From assembly GCF_009870125.1 (NCBI RefSeq), contig NC_046680.1, forward strand, positions 22,339,501 through 22,403,500: 64,000 bases of DNA, given 5' to 3'. Shown here piece by piece: positions 1-9,933 of the stretch. Within the stretch, counting starts at the first letter, position 1. Each line of letters starts with the position of its first letter. Under the pieces are notes generated by a model that searched no databases, was not told where the DNA came from, and saw nothing but the letters and a program-made list of their open reading frames with translations. Made by a program: the position numbers and the translations under genes. This DNA comes from Drosophila pseudoobscura. Its lineage: Eukaryota; Arthropoda; Insecta; Diptera; Drosophilidae.

Positions 1-1150
1 TATGTAGGCCTGTCGCCAACAAAAGGATTAATGCATGAAATGCTTCGGCCCATCCTCGGCCCAGCGGCTGACGGGCCATCAGTTTCAGATTAGTCTTCGA
101 GGTTTGAAGACGTGCAACGTTTGATCATCCTTTCGAGCACTTCTACGATATTCCCAGCTATTAATGAATCGAAATAATTAATAATAAAACGAGAGCACCA
201 TTAATATTGAATACATATTCCAAGTGCAAGTGAAACACGCATTCGAATCCATTCGTGAGATGGAGGGGTAAAACGGAGCCCAGAGACATAGACATACCAA
301 AAGGTGCAAAAAGGTTGATTTCCAAGCGGCATTTAATCTATTGTAATCTATTTATAAAGAGCTTTCAAAGAGCCGTTACACGACTTACATATGTACATAT
401 ATACATAAATATATCCTGCGGTACGACGACTCTCTTTTTATCCATCCAGACACGAACGTGCTTGCTCTCCTTCAAAGTTTGGTTGCTCTATTGCTCTTAT
501 AGTCTTCCAAAACTAGACGACAACGGACGCCTAACGGGCGGCCGGACGGACAGACAAACATACATATCGACTCGGCTACTGATGCTGATCAAGAATATAT
601 ATACATACATATGTACATACATATAATATGTATGTACTTGGAATACTGTTTTTGGTACCAGGGGGGTCATTTCCACACCCCCGCATTGCTCCTTGGAATA
701 GGCCAGATCTAACCCAAAAAATCATAAATATTATGTTAATTACATATGTATGTACATATGTATGTATGAGTGGAAAATTGTAATTACATACATAATTATA
801 TATGTACATACATATGTATGTACATACATATACATATTCATGCGGATTTTTGTTTGTAGATTTATCACACCAAACAAGAAGCAAGGAGCAGCAAGCCCGT
901 TTTATTATTTTCCCCATTCCTCTTTCTCTCGTAAGAACTGCGCGCACTTGAAATGCACACATCCATATGTATGTACATATGTACATATGTAGACATGGTT
1001 TTGTGTATTGCCATCGCGTTCATATTTCGCTCTCTCTCTGTCTTCCTTTTCCTCTGTCTCTGATCGCTTGCGCAGTTTTGTTTTGTTCATTCGCTCGTCG
1101 GTGGCAGAAGGGGGAAGTTGAAAACGCAGGAGCTCAGCGCCGTTAGACGA
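1..1150. other. AT-rich intergenic region with ATGTACATA repeats
   Basis: No coding region is supported here. The open frames overlap simple-sequence DNA and show no splice structure or protein-like composition. Alternating ATGTAC/CATACATATG runs lie at about 375-410, 600-635, 740-835 and 960-990. The last 100 bases become purine-rich and less repetitive, and probably contain the start site of the zinc-finger gene that follows. Confidence 0.6.
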
Positions 1151-1265
1151 CGCGATAAAGCGTGGAATAAGCAAAGCAAAACGGAAAGAAGCGCGGAAAA
1201 CGCAACCTCAACAAACAAACAACTGTACATTTCGCGAAGCGTCTAGAGGAATTTTGTGTCAGCAA
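1150..1265 (+). other. Probable 5' UTR exon of the small zinc-finger gene
   Basis: The stretch ends in a good splice donor (AGCAA followed by GTAAGT at 1266). A 62-nt intron (1266-1327) ends in TTTCAG just before the exon that carries the start codon. The left boundary is a guess because no clear initiator or TATA element is visible. The intron length is typical of fly short introns. Confidence 0.45.
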
Positions 1266-1336
1266 GTAAGTGGACATGTGGACCTTGGTTTATTTCAAGA
1301 AGCTTATGGTCAAAAAGTCAGTTTCAGCTGCAGAAA

Positions 1337-1849
1337 ATGGACAAAGCATCATCACAGACGGAGGCGGACTTGACTGGCCTCCACTTGGGATGCCTGCTGT
1401 GCGAGAAATGTTTTGTCGGCATAGATGCGCTCCAGGAGCATCACCTGTCCCACTTTCCTTCGGTCAGCCCAAAGCCGATCCCCAAGACCCACACCTGTGA
1501 CCTGTGTGGGCGCGCGCTGCACTCGCTGCAGGAGCTAAGGAAACACTACAAGGAATACCACGAGGCCCTTGTTAGCACGGAGTCGCGTACGGGCGAGTTT
1601 TTCGAGTGCGATCGTTGCGCCAAATACTTCGTCTTAAGGGACTACCTCAACCTCCACTTGAAGCTAAAGCATTCCGAGTGGGAGATCAAGAAACCAAATG
1701 ATTCAGATCATGTCTTACAGAATCCCCAAAATCTAAATTATCCACCGTACTCCGCTTATATGAACGGGTAAGTTCAGTGATGGATCTTTCTTCGCCCACT
1801 AACACGACGTTTCGTATCTAGGACTCTGCGCACCGACTATTACGTGTAG
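1337..1849 (+). CDS. Small three-finger C2H2 zinc-finger protein
   Basis: Two coding exons (1337-1767 and 1822-1849) join in frame and encode 152 residues. The second contributes only nine full codons before TAG at 1847. Three C2H2 fingers are visible, at residues ~19-40, ~54-78 and ~94-116, each with a Cys-x2-Cys pair and two His. The middle finger contains CDLCGRALHSLQELRKH and the third CDRCAKYFVLRDYLNLH. Such proteins usually bind DNA, but some fingers bind RNA or protein, and there is no second domain to choose between these. I chose the ATG at 1337 because it directly follows the splice acceptor and precedes all fingers. The splice from 1767 to 1822 replaces an early stop with a short C-terminus. 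I do not recognise the orthologue with certainty. The gene reads towards metro. Confidence 0.75.
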
Positions 1850-2313
1850 GAACCTACTTCTCAAGATTGTTATTATGGAATATTATTTGAATTTAAAACC
1901 TCTGTTATTGCTTATAAACAGGCCATATCGGCACTGAATGCTAAATTACTTTATTGACGATAGATGCAATAGGGCGCATAAAGCGTGCCTGCATTTCTTA
2001 TAAAATATAAAGAAATGTTGTACGAACAGTATAATAATAAAAACAATATATGTATGTACATACATATGAACTATGTATATTGTATGTATATAGCAAACAT
2101 CTGAATTAAATTCGTTAATTTCGAAAATTATCAGCAGTCCCATGGCACATGCTCCTGTTGAGCATCGTTGTTGATACGAAGTTAGATAAGAAGTTGCACA
2201 AGAGCAGCTCTCCCGAGGTAAACGTTTGTTCCTTTTCAAATAAAATTTACCCCAGACACCCTGTATCGGCATATGTTATGTTCTCATTTCACTTTTCGCT
2301 GACATGCGCATTT
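1850..2313. other. Intergenic, AT-rich, with ATGTACATA repeat
   Basis: This region lies downstream of the zinc-finger gene. A CATACATATG-type repeat sits at about 2045-2090. A TTTATT near 1950 would be an AATAAA on the minus strand and could end the candidate small minus-strand gene at 2314-2571. In minus orientation, 2130-2265 is open in several frames and could hold an extra small exon, but the splice sites are weak. Confidence 0.4.
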
Positions 2314-2571
2314 TTAACCCCCAGCCGATGTCCCGGCCGATGTCTCCACCGCTGGTGGTGAGCCCACAGAGCGGCCATCTCCGTCGATTTTTGTCATCGC
2401 TTGCTGCAGCTCTTTCTTAAAATTTTCTCGTTGGCGTTCCGTTCCTCGTAGTCTTCGTTTTGGCCTCGCTGCGTTGACCTGCTGGCCCCCGGGCCCTGTC
2501 GTCTGTTCACTTTGCAACCAGCAAAAAATAAAGGTTATCGTTGAAACTACATATTCCCAGCAATTGGCCAT
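2314..2571 (-). CDS. Candidate small protein gene, unrecognised
   Basis: A minus-strand frame of 85 codons runs from ATG at 2571 to TAA at 2314. Its C-terminal two-thirds look protein-like: a basic patch (ARPKRRLRGTERQRENF), a helical KKELQQAM segment, then a Ser/Gly/Thr-rich end. The N-terminus is either a short hydrophobic helix (STITFIFCW) or is removed by a possible 48-nt intron with donor at GAATAT|GTAGTT and acceptor at GAACAG. A Motif-1 element in minus orientation lies upstream at 2945-2955, as expected for a minus-strand promoter. I recognise no family. The region overlaps the presumed 5' end of metro on the other strand, so it could instead be non-coding. Confidence 0.35.
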   Translation of the reverse strand: MANCWEYVVSTITFIFCWLQSEQTTGPGGQQVNAARPKRRLRGTERQRENFKKELQQAMTKIDGDGRSVGSPPAVETSAGTSAGG

Positions 2572-2639
2572 AGCGAAGTGGAGCTGCCTAAAAATAGCTA
2601 ATCACAGACAGACATTGAACAGTCCCGTCCCAGTGAATC

Positions 2640-2801
2640 GTCGTGCCTCACATGTTGTCGGTGTATGTGTGTGCCTGCGAGTGAAGTGGAAATCTGTTTA
2701 AAAATAAAACAACGCCGCGACGGAAAAACAGTGCCAAGTGACATCCATCAGCATCAACGATAACAAAGCCCCCAACTGCCTCTCCAGTGGACGCAATCGT
2801 C
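2640..2801 (+). other. metro: Probable 5' UTR exon of metro
   Basis: The segment ends with a strong donor (GTCAG followed by GTGAGAAG at 2802). The next good acceptor in this orientation is TTACAG at about 4297, directly ahead of the metro start codon. This implies a 1.5-kb intron in the 5' leader. The transcription start is not resolved; 2640 is approximate. It may overlap the divergent candidate gene on the minus strand. Confidence 0.4.
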
Positions 2802-2944
2802 AGGTGAGAAGGGGCAGAGATTTAGTTAATCTTCAGGAGTCCTAGGGAGTTTGTTTCCAACTGTAAATACTCTCACGCTTCCGAGAGAGTCGGAACTCTC
2901 TCTCGTTTGCTCTCTCGCTCTCCCGTTTTTTTTCCCGCCACGTT

Positions 2945-2955
2945 CAGTGTGACCA
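2945..2955 (-). promoter_or_regulatory. Motif-1 core promoter element, minus orientation
   Basis: Read on the minus strand this is TGGTCACACTG, an exact match to the Drosophila Motif 1 (M1BP) core-promoter consensus YGGTCACACTR. It lies in the first intron of metro and points leftwards, so it better fits the candidate minus-strand gene at 2314-2571 than metro itself. Confidence 0.5.
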
Positions 2956-4297
2956 GACTGTCTGTCGGCTTCCCAGCCTTTAAAAATATTTTGTTCGAGT
3001 GTATTTGCAATTACTTCAAGTTTTCAATCAACGGCAGGGGTGGTGGAGCGTCCAGGGGTGAGTGTACCTGCCTTATCTTACGCTCAGAATGACTGCTATT
3101 GCTGGAGTGCACTTTAGCCTTTTGAGGGTATGTCTTCCAGACCACTTGGCATGATTCCGCCAGGCTTGCCTGTAATTAGTGTAATTGCAGCATGGCTCGG
3201 CCGAACTTCCTTGGCAGTAACTGCAACAGTACACCCCCACATTGCAACGCCTCGATGCACAAAGGGAAATGCAGTCTGTATCCTTGAAATCTGCTGCTGC
3301 AATACGAACTGGCCCACGCGCTCACATGGATACATTTCGTCGTTGCATGGATACGCACGATATGTAGTTCAAGGTCATCTGGTGGCCAAGCATCGGCCTC
3401 CAAGCAACCCAAAAGCCCAGAGTTTGAGTGTAAGATCTCGCTCATTAGCGGCAATTGCCTGGGGAAAAGGGGACCCTTCTGCAAGTTGAAGGACATGCGG
3501 ATCATGCGAATGTCGGGCCATCAACTTGAGACGCTTTTTCTGGCGTGGCACTAATATGCTCCCCCTCCTCCACTGCCTCTTTCGTGTGAGAATAACTGTA
3601 AACGTGGCACTAATGACCGGCTGGCATGCCACGGAAAAGCTACGTGGCCAGGCGACCCCATTACATGGGCAACGTGTTAGTGAACTCTGCCCACGGACCT
3701 GGCACTTCGCCAAGACACCTCCAGCTCCAGCAACAGGAAGCGCAGTCATTGAACACTTAATGGAATGCAGTTGGAACGGAAATAGGCGCCAACATTCTGG
3801 GCCACTGGGCCTCTCTTCCTACCCGCAGATGAAAGTGACCATAAATTTTCCGCTTGCATCAATCTCCTGGGCAAAAGCCAAGAGGGGGCAACCTACTTTG
3901 CCCTGCTTAATACCAGCTAATTGCATTTTACAGTTTGGGGGCAGCCAATAGAGAGAGAAAGAGAGAGAGCTCCGCTTAGACAGAGTGTCGTCAGTTGGTC
4001 GCCATCGCCCCACCATCCTTGCCACCAACCAAGTTCAATGGAGCGCAAATTGTTGTTATGGCAACGAATAAGTATAGCAGCTCATTCGGCTGGCAACATT
4101 ATCCAGTGTCTGGCGGCGTTCCCTGCGGCGGACGAATGACGTAAAAGAAGTCGTTGTGGGGGCGGTGCTATCCTTGGGGCTGGAATAATCATACAGCCTT
4201 CTCCCACCCCCACCCTGTAGACATGTTTATGCGCAAATTTTCAAAGTTTCCTGCGTTCTGTTAAAGCCAGCTATTGATTTTGTTAACTCAATTACAG
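2956..4297 (+). other. metro: First intron of metro
   Basis: No coding exon is supported here. The open frames on both strands (3.1-3.9 kb) share no splice sites or domain signatures. A GAGA-type purine run lies at about 3949-3970 and may bind GAF. The intron ends at CAATTACAG, shortly before the metro start codons. Confidence 0.45.
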
Positions 4298-4361
4298 TAA
4301 CAGCGCAGCGCCGAAAGGATAGCCAAGGATAGTGGTAGTGCTTCGTAGGCCGTTGAGTAGC

Positions 4362-7332
4362 ATGCTAGCTGCAGTTATGGCATCGGACATCAATTGGGAT
4401 CCAGGTGAGTGGCGTGCCAAGGATTTCAGCCGAAGGCTGACTCAAACGTTCTCCTTTGTGCGCTTTCAGCTTTGTCTAAATTGTTTACCACGCTCAAGGA
4501 GTCAGAGAACCTCTCCAATGACCAGGAGATTGATTTTCTGAAAGCCCTGCTCGAATCCAAGGAGCTGAATGCTCTGGTCAATGTGCACACAAAGGTGGCC
4601 AAAGTGGGCCGGGATGAACGCCTGGCCCCAGTGCTCTCCACCTCTGCCCAGGTGCTGTACGAGGTGCTGGAGCAACTATCGCAGCGCTGCCATCTGAGCG
4701 AGGACTGCAAGGAGGCCTTCCACCTGCTGCAGGATGCCCATGTGCAGGTGAGTGTCTTCCAAACGGAGAGATCAGGATATGCATTGCTGACCCTTCCACT
4801 CGCTCTAGCATTTACTGTTTGCGCACGATGCCATCGCCCAAAAGGACTTTTATCCGCATCTGCCCGAGGCGCCCTTCGAGATGGACGAGGACGAGGAGAC
4901 CATTAAGATCGTGCAGTTGGTGAAGAGCAACGAGCCCCTGGTAAGTGCCTCTGCCTACATCTCTAGCGCTCTCTCTCTCTCTCATTCCGTCGCTCCATCC
5001 CAATCTGCATCTACTTTCGGCTACACTGTCCACCGATTGATCATTCTTCCAGGTCCTGTCGCTCATTGTGATCGTGACAGTGCTCTGTATTGTCTCTCAT
5101 TCCCTACCATCCCTCCACCCCTGCCTCTGTCGACTATTCAGCCAACTGCTCCCCCTCTATGCGCCTCCATTCATGCATTCGTCGTATCATCGTATCCGTC
5201 CCATCCGCCGCATCTATTTCAATTCTTCTCCAAGCTAATTAATTTTGTAAATTTTGCTTTCGACCAAAATCGAATACGATCGAATCGATATCTCATTTAA
5301 AAACAAACAACTAAAAAACATTTGCTAAACAAAAATTAAATAAAAAAACACAGACAGGAGCACAGAGTGCGGAGCCAATTGTTGTAAGTAAAGTAAACGA
5401 ATGTCCATAGCTGTAAAAAGTTCCACCATAAACTACAACAAAAGAAATCCCGTTCCAGCACCACTAAAAGATGGATACGATATGTGTATTCCCACAACGA
5501 CATAGCAAACTGTACAAAACACACACATGCATACACACCGATGTACTCTTGTTGTTGGTTGTGTGCCGCCCCATTTGGTTGTTGTCGCACGTCCATCAGC
5601 CACAGCACACGAACACTCCCACATACACATAATACACACATCGGAAACAGCACTGTCTCTCTCTCTCTCTCACTCACACACACGCACACACACACGCACA
5701 TGAGCTGACTTTTGATTGGCGGAATATTGAAATGCGTTTGCCTACTTTTAGGGGGCCACCATTAAGACGGACGAGGAGACCGGCAAAATAATCATAGCTC
5801 GAATCATGCACGGCGGCGCTGCCGATCGCTCTGGTCTGATACACGTCGGCGACGAGGTCATCGAGGTCAACAGCATTAATGTGGAGGGCAAGACACCTGG
5901 CGATGTGCTCACCATACTGGTTAGTGCCCAGCGATCCCATCGACCTGACTCCCACTACATTCTCTCTGTTTGCTAGCAAAACTCGGAGGGCACCATCACC
6001 TTTAAGCTGGTGCCCGCTGACGCCAAAGGCGCCCAGCGCGAGTCCAAGGTGCGGGTGAGGGCCCATTTCGACTACAATCCCGATGTGGATCCGTACATAC
6101 CGTGCAAGGAGGCGGGCCTGGCCTTCCAGCGCGGCGATGTCCTCCACATTGTGGCCCAGGATGATGCCTACTGGTGGCAGGCACGCAGGGAGCACGAGCG
6201 CTCTGCCCGCGCTGGCCTCATCCCGAGTCGCGCACTGCAGGAGCGTCGCATCATCCACGAGCGTACGCAGCGGGATGGCAATGATTTGGACTCCAAGCGT
6301 AAGCATCCATCATACCAGCTGGTTCATGAATATGTCCCTGACTCGCCCCATGCCCAAGCCCAGACTGAAATTGATATACTTTCATGTCGCCTCTTAATCC
6401 GATCATCCGCAATCTGACTAACAATTGGCCGCCTCTCCTAACATCAACCATCAATCAGCCGGTTCATGCGCATCACTCTGCAACACCACCCCACCCGGCT
6501 CCCCCCGACTGCACACGAGCAGCAGCAGCTCGTCGTGCCGCCAGCCCAAGACTAAAAAGATCATGTACGACTTGACAGAGAACGACGACTTTGATCGCGA
6601 ACAGATCGCAACCTACGAGGAGGTGGCCAAGCTCTATCCCCGGCCCGGCATCTTCAGACCAGTGGTGCTCATCGGTGCCCCTGGTGTGGGTCGGAATGAG
6701 CTGCGCCGCCGACTGATTGCCCGTGATCCCGAGAAGTTCCGTAGCCCAGTACCATGTAAGTCGATTTGTGTCCCCATATCGATATTTTTACAAAGAGTTT
6801 CTTTCTTACAGACACCACGCGACCCATGCGCACGGGCGAGGTGGCTGGACGTGAGTACATCTTTGTCGCGCGCGAAAAAATGGATGCGGATATTGAGGCC
6901 GGCAAGTTTGTGGAACACGGCGAATACAAGGGGCATCTGTACGGCACCTCGGCGGAGAGCGTTAAATCGATCGTGAATGCTGGCTGCGTCTGTGTGCTGA
7001 GTCCCCACTACCAGGCTATCAAGACGCTGCGCACGGCCCAGCTGAAACCGTTCCTCATACACATTAAGCCGCCAGAGCTTGATGAGCTCAAATCTACGCG
7101 CACCGAGGCGCGGGCCAAGTCCACGTTCGATGAGGCGAACGCCAGGAGCTTCACGGACGAGGAGTTCGACGATATGGTAAAGTCGGCCGAACGCATCGAC
7201 TTCCTTTACGGCCACTTCTTTGACGTGGAGATCGTCAACGGCGAACTGATCAACGCCTTCGAACAGCTGGTCCACAACGTACAGCGGCTGGAGAATGAGC
7301 CGCTCTGGGCACCCTCGATCTGGGTGCAGTAG
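4362..7332 (+). CDS. metro: Menage a trois (Metro), membrane-associated guanylate kinase scaffold
   Basis: Exons are 4362/4377-4404, 4470-4747, 4809-4940, (optional 5354-5383), 5752-5919, 5977-6298, 6459-6755 and 6812-7332. All phases agree. From ATG 4377 the product is 581 residues, or 591 with the optional exon; an in-frame ATG at 4362 would add five. Domain order is L27 repeats (~10-110), PDZ (~137-215, [11 protein letters not shown] then [10 protein letters not shown]), SH3 (~225-290, [10 protein letters not shown] and YWWQAR), a basic linker (PKTKKIMYD), and guanylate-kinase-like (~375-575). The GUK P-loop reads [10 protein letters not shown] without the usual Lys, so it should be catalytically dead, as in other MAGUKs. 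The order matches the MPP/p55 family. The fly orthologue Metro forms a complex with DLin-7 and DlgS97 at the neuromuscular junction (established for the orthologue). TAG is at 7330. Confidence 0.93.
5053..5344 (+). other. metro: Candidate alternative terminal exon of metro
   Basis: An acceptor (CATTCTTCCAG) at 5052 is in phase with the donor at 4940. The following 61 codons stay open to TAA at 5236-5238. The first residues form a hydrophobic stretch ([14 protein letters not shown]) resembling a membrane anchor, followed by a basic tail. An AATAAA polyadenylation signal is at 5339-5344. If used, it would give an L27-only Metro with a hydrophobic tail and no PDZ, SH3 or GUK. This is inference from splice signals only. 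Confidence 0.3.
5354..5383 (+). CDS. metro: Candidate 30-nt microexon in the Metro PDZ domain
   Basis: Thirty bases lie between AACACAG and a strong donor GTAAGTAAAG and encode ten residues ([10 protein letters not shown]) in frame with both neighbours. Skipping it gives the canonical MPP-type PDZ start EPLGATI. Inclusion splits the carboxylate-binding loop. The acceptor has an A-rich rather than pyrimidine-rich tract, which is typical of weak, regulated exons but also of false ones. Confidence 0.4.
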
Positions 7333-8393
7333 AAAGCCAAGAAAACCAACCCGTAGATGCCCATCTATAGGTGCATTTCATGCAATTTGTTAAACCAAAC
7401 ACCAAACACCAAAGTATTTTTGCCATACGAATTTAGCGACGTGCTAAGATAGAAGAAATGTAGTTGAGTAGTTGAGGAACGAATAGGAACAATAGAGAGA
7501 CACTATGACACCCGTAGGCGGTCCTGCTGCTGGGCTGGTACACTCCCGTCCAGCTTTAGTCCTTTCACGACAAGTACCTTTTTGCGTAACAGTAAAAACA
7601 ATGAAATGAAAACAATAAACAATTGAAAGAACTTAGAAACCAGCATCTATAGAACGGATTAACAATTATGTACACTTACCATTACAATTACAATTAAATT
7701 ATGTGAAATTGTTGTACAAAATTGATTATTTGTGTTCAAATCGAATAACTTAAAAAATTAATGTATTTATTACACGTTGTTAAAATCAAAAGAGTTAATC
7801 CCTACGACACATACCCCTATAGCTGTAACTTTACCTCTAACGCTAACTGTATTGTATCTCAATTGTATATACACTCTCACTATCCGGGGCATATTGGATA
7901 CAGTATGGATCTACGTTCTATATGTGACATTTCTCTCATTTCTAAACTGATTTCATCTAACGAGGAGATATTGTGCGGCGATTCATTGTTAAAAACAAGT
8001 GAGAAATTAATAAAAACCTATTTTAAAAGGAAGTTTCATTATTCCCAAGGGGGAACATTTCAATTTGGATCAAATAAAAGAAGACTTAAACACAGCTTTA
8101 TTGGGCAGCACATTTTGTATACATAATACATATCGACACTACACTCACATATTAATGTATATAGTACCTACGATGTATGTATAATCTTTCGTCTAAGTAT
8201 AGCCTATGTGGTACATTGTATATCTTATCCATATCAAAGTCTATGCAGGATGTTTTATCAGTTTTCTTGATTGATTGCTAATTGCAGATTGTAATACGAA
8301 GACAAAGACTAACTCCCATCTTTCATTGCACTGAAATCATTGTCAGGTATCGCAGTTCGCCCTCTCTCTTTCTCTCTACCTCTCTCTGTATAG
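7333..8393. other. Convergent 3' UTR region of metro and the amine oxidase gene
   Basis: The two coding regions end tail to tail about 1.06 kb apart. A plus-strand AATAAA at 7614-7619 is the best polyadenylation signal for metro, giving a 3' UTR near 300 nt; another AATAAA lies at about 8008. The remainder is AT-rich, and a short plus-strand frame at 7.76-8.13 kb has no coding features. Pyrimidine runs at 8360-8390 fall in the oxidase 3' UTR. Confidence 0.6.
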
Positions 8394-9920
8394 CTAGAGC
8401 TGCGACTTGGTCCCGGACCAAGACGCACTCTGTCCGTAAAAGTCTGCCAACCGCTTGGCCTCACGCCACCCGGCCTCGACCGCACCATGCACCGTGGAGT
8501 AGTAGTGCTCGCTGGAAGCCTCGCCCGCAAACTGGACAATGGGCTTGTCGCAACGACTCTGTTGCAGCTCGTCCGACGGCTCGCGCTCTCGCTCCGGGGT
8601 GGTGGATACCACAGTGAGTGGGTGGGCGAGCTCGCGGGCTCCTGTGCCCAGGTTCTCCGTTTCCATGGAACGGTACGAGTACGAGCCACGGAAGTTCTCG
8701 TTTGTGTGCCAGGCAGAGGTGCGGAAGCTGCTTGGGTCGGGGATGTTCCAGTGCAGGAAGCGGCGGAAGAGATACATGCAACCAGCCAGAATCTCATCCT
8801 CAGGCAAGGTCTCCATGTGCCTGCCGTTGACATTTGTTATCCAGCCGGCCAGGATGCGGGGCTGATAGCTCACTCGATAGAAGCCAAAGACGTCCTCCAG
8901 CCATGCCCGTGAAGTCCCCCGAATGTCGTCCAAGTCCTCGTCCCGCCAGAGCAGCGTGAAGCCTGTCCAGTCGTCAGGCCAAAAGGCCACCGGAAATTCC
9001 ACAAAGATCTTGTTGACGGTGCCAAAGGCCAGTCCTTCGATAGCGCGCTGCTTTTCCACAGGGAGCTTCGGCTCGAACAGACGCCAGTGCTGCTCCTTGA
9101 GCACGCCCAGGGAGACGGTGACCACCACATGATCGGCGATACAGTTCTCTCCGTTGCTCAGCTCCAACTCCACGCGTCCATCGTTGCGGTTCCAGTTGAT
9201 CTTCAATGCGCGGGTACCCAGGAGCAGGCGCTGTTCCAGGACCCCCAACTCGGACTTGACCTCGCGGGCGCGCATCAGTAGTTTCAGCAGCTCCACGTAG
9301 CCCTTATCCTTCCAGTTGAGGAGGATGTCGCCCTCACACTCCCAGTAGTCCAGATATCCACGTCCCGACACCTGGTCAAGCGTGTCGGAGGCCTCCACGG
9401 AGTTCTCGAACTTCTGATAGTTGTCAAAGAACTCTCTAGCCACCACCGCATCGATGTCGGCGTTCTCCGGCCGGCGCAGGGTCTCATAGAACTTGTTGGT
9501 CAGGTAGCTGCCGAGGGATCCGCTGCAGTGGCGCAGCTCCAGCTGCCGCGAGACCAGTGAATCCCCCACGATCGCCTTGAGCCGGCTGGCCACGTTCTCT
9601 GGTACCACCTCCCGATTGGAGCGCACACACTGATAGTTCTCGTAGACAGGGCCGGTGGACTCCAGCAGTTCCTCCTCTTGTCTCCTGGTCAACTCGTACA
9701 CAATGTTATCCCTCTCACCGTGACACCACTGGGCGCCCAGATCGATCACATTGTCCCCAAAGGGGATGGTGTGTATGCGTCCTCCCACACGCTCCTCGGC
9801 CTCCACAACGAGCACGTTCTGGAAACCGTACTCCAGCAGCTTGGTGGCACACGCGATCCCCGATGCTCCGGCTCCAATCACAACGATCTTGCGATCGAGA
9901 TTCCGCTGCGTCTGGCTCAT
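8394..9920 (-). CDS. FAD-dependent amine oxidase (spermine/polyamine oxidase-like)
   Basis: A single uninterrupted coding exon of 508 residues runs from ATG at 9920. The FAD-binding Rossmann signature is intact: IVVIGAGASG at residues ~12-21, then VVEAEERVGGRI and LGAQWCHG. Further family marks are VVVTVSLGVLK, the GTVNKIFVEF strand with the Lys expected near the flavin N5, and the C-terminal FAD contact IVQFAGEASSEHYYSTVHGA. The order and length match animal polyamine/spermine oxidases, which oxidise spermine or acetylated polyamines to aldehyde, H2O2 and a smaller polyamine. Substrate cannot be read from sequence. There is no signal peptide and no peroxisomal SKL, so a cytosolic enzyme is likely. 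It lies between metro and Syx6, where I recall CG7737 in D. melanogaster; that assignment is tentative. Confidence 0.88.
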   Translation of the reverse strand: MSQTQRNLDRKIVVIGAGASGIACATKLLEYGFQNVLVVEAEERVGGRIHTIPFGDNVIDLGAQWCHGERDNIVYELTRRQEEELLESTGPVYENYQCVRSNREVVPENVASRLKAIVGDSLVSRQLELRHCSGSLGSYLTNKFYETLRRPENADIDAVVAREFFDNYQKFENSVEASDTLDQVSGRGYLDYWECEGDILLNWKDKGYVELLKLLMRAREVKSELGVLEQRLLLGTRALKINWNRNDGRVELELSNGENCIADHVVVTVSLGVLKEQHWRLFEPKLPVEKQRAIEGLAFGTVNKIFVEFPVAFWPDDWTGFTLLWRDEDLDDIRGTSRAWLEDVFGFYRVSYQPRILAGWITNVNGRHMETLPEDEILAGCMYLFRRFLHWNIPDPSSFRTSAWHTNENFRGSYSYRSMETENLGTGARELAHPLTVVSTTPEREREPSDELQQSRCDKPIVQFAGEASSEHYYSTVHGAVEAGWREAKRLADFYGQSASWSGTKSQL

Positions 9921-9933
9921 TCTGGGCAACTAA

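Noticed and set aside
7761..8126. 121-codon plus-strand open frame downstream of metro
   Set aside because: AT-rich and inside the convergent 3' UTR region, without promoter, splice sites or recognisable motif.
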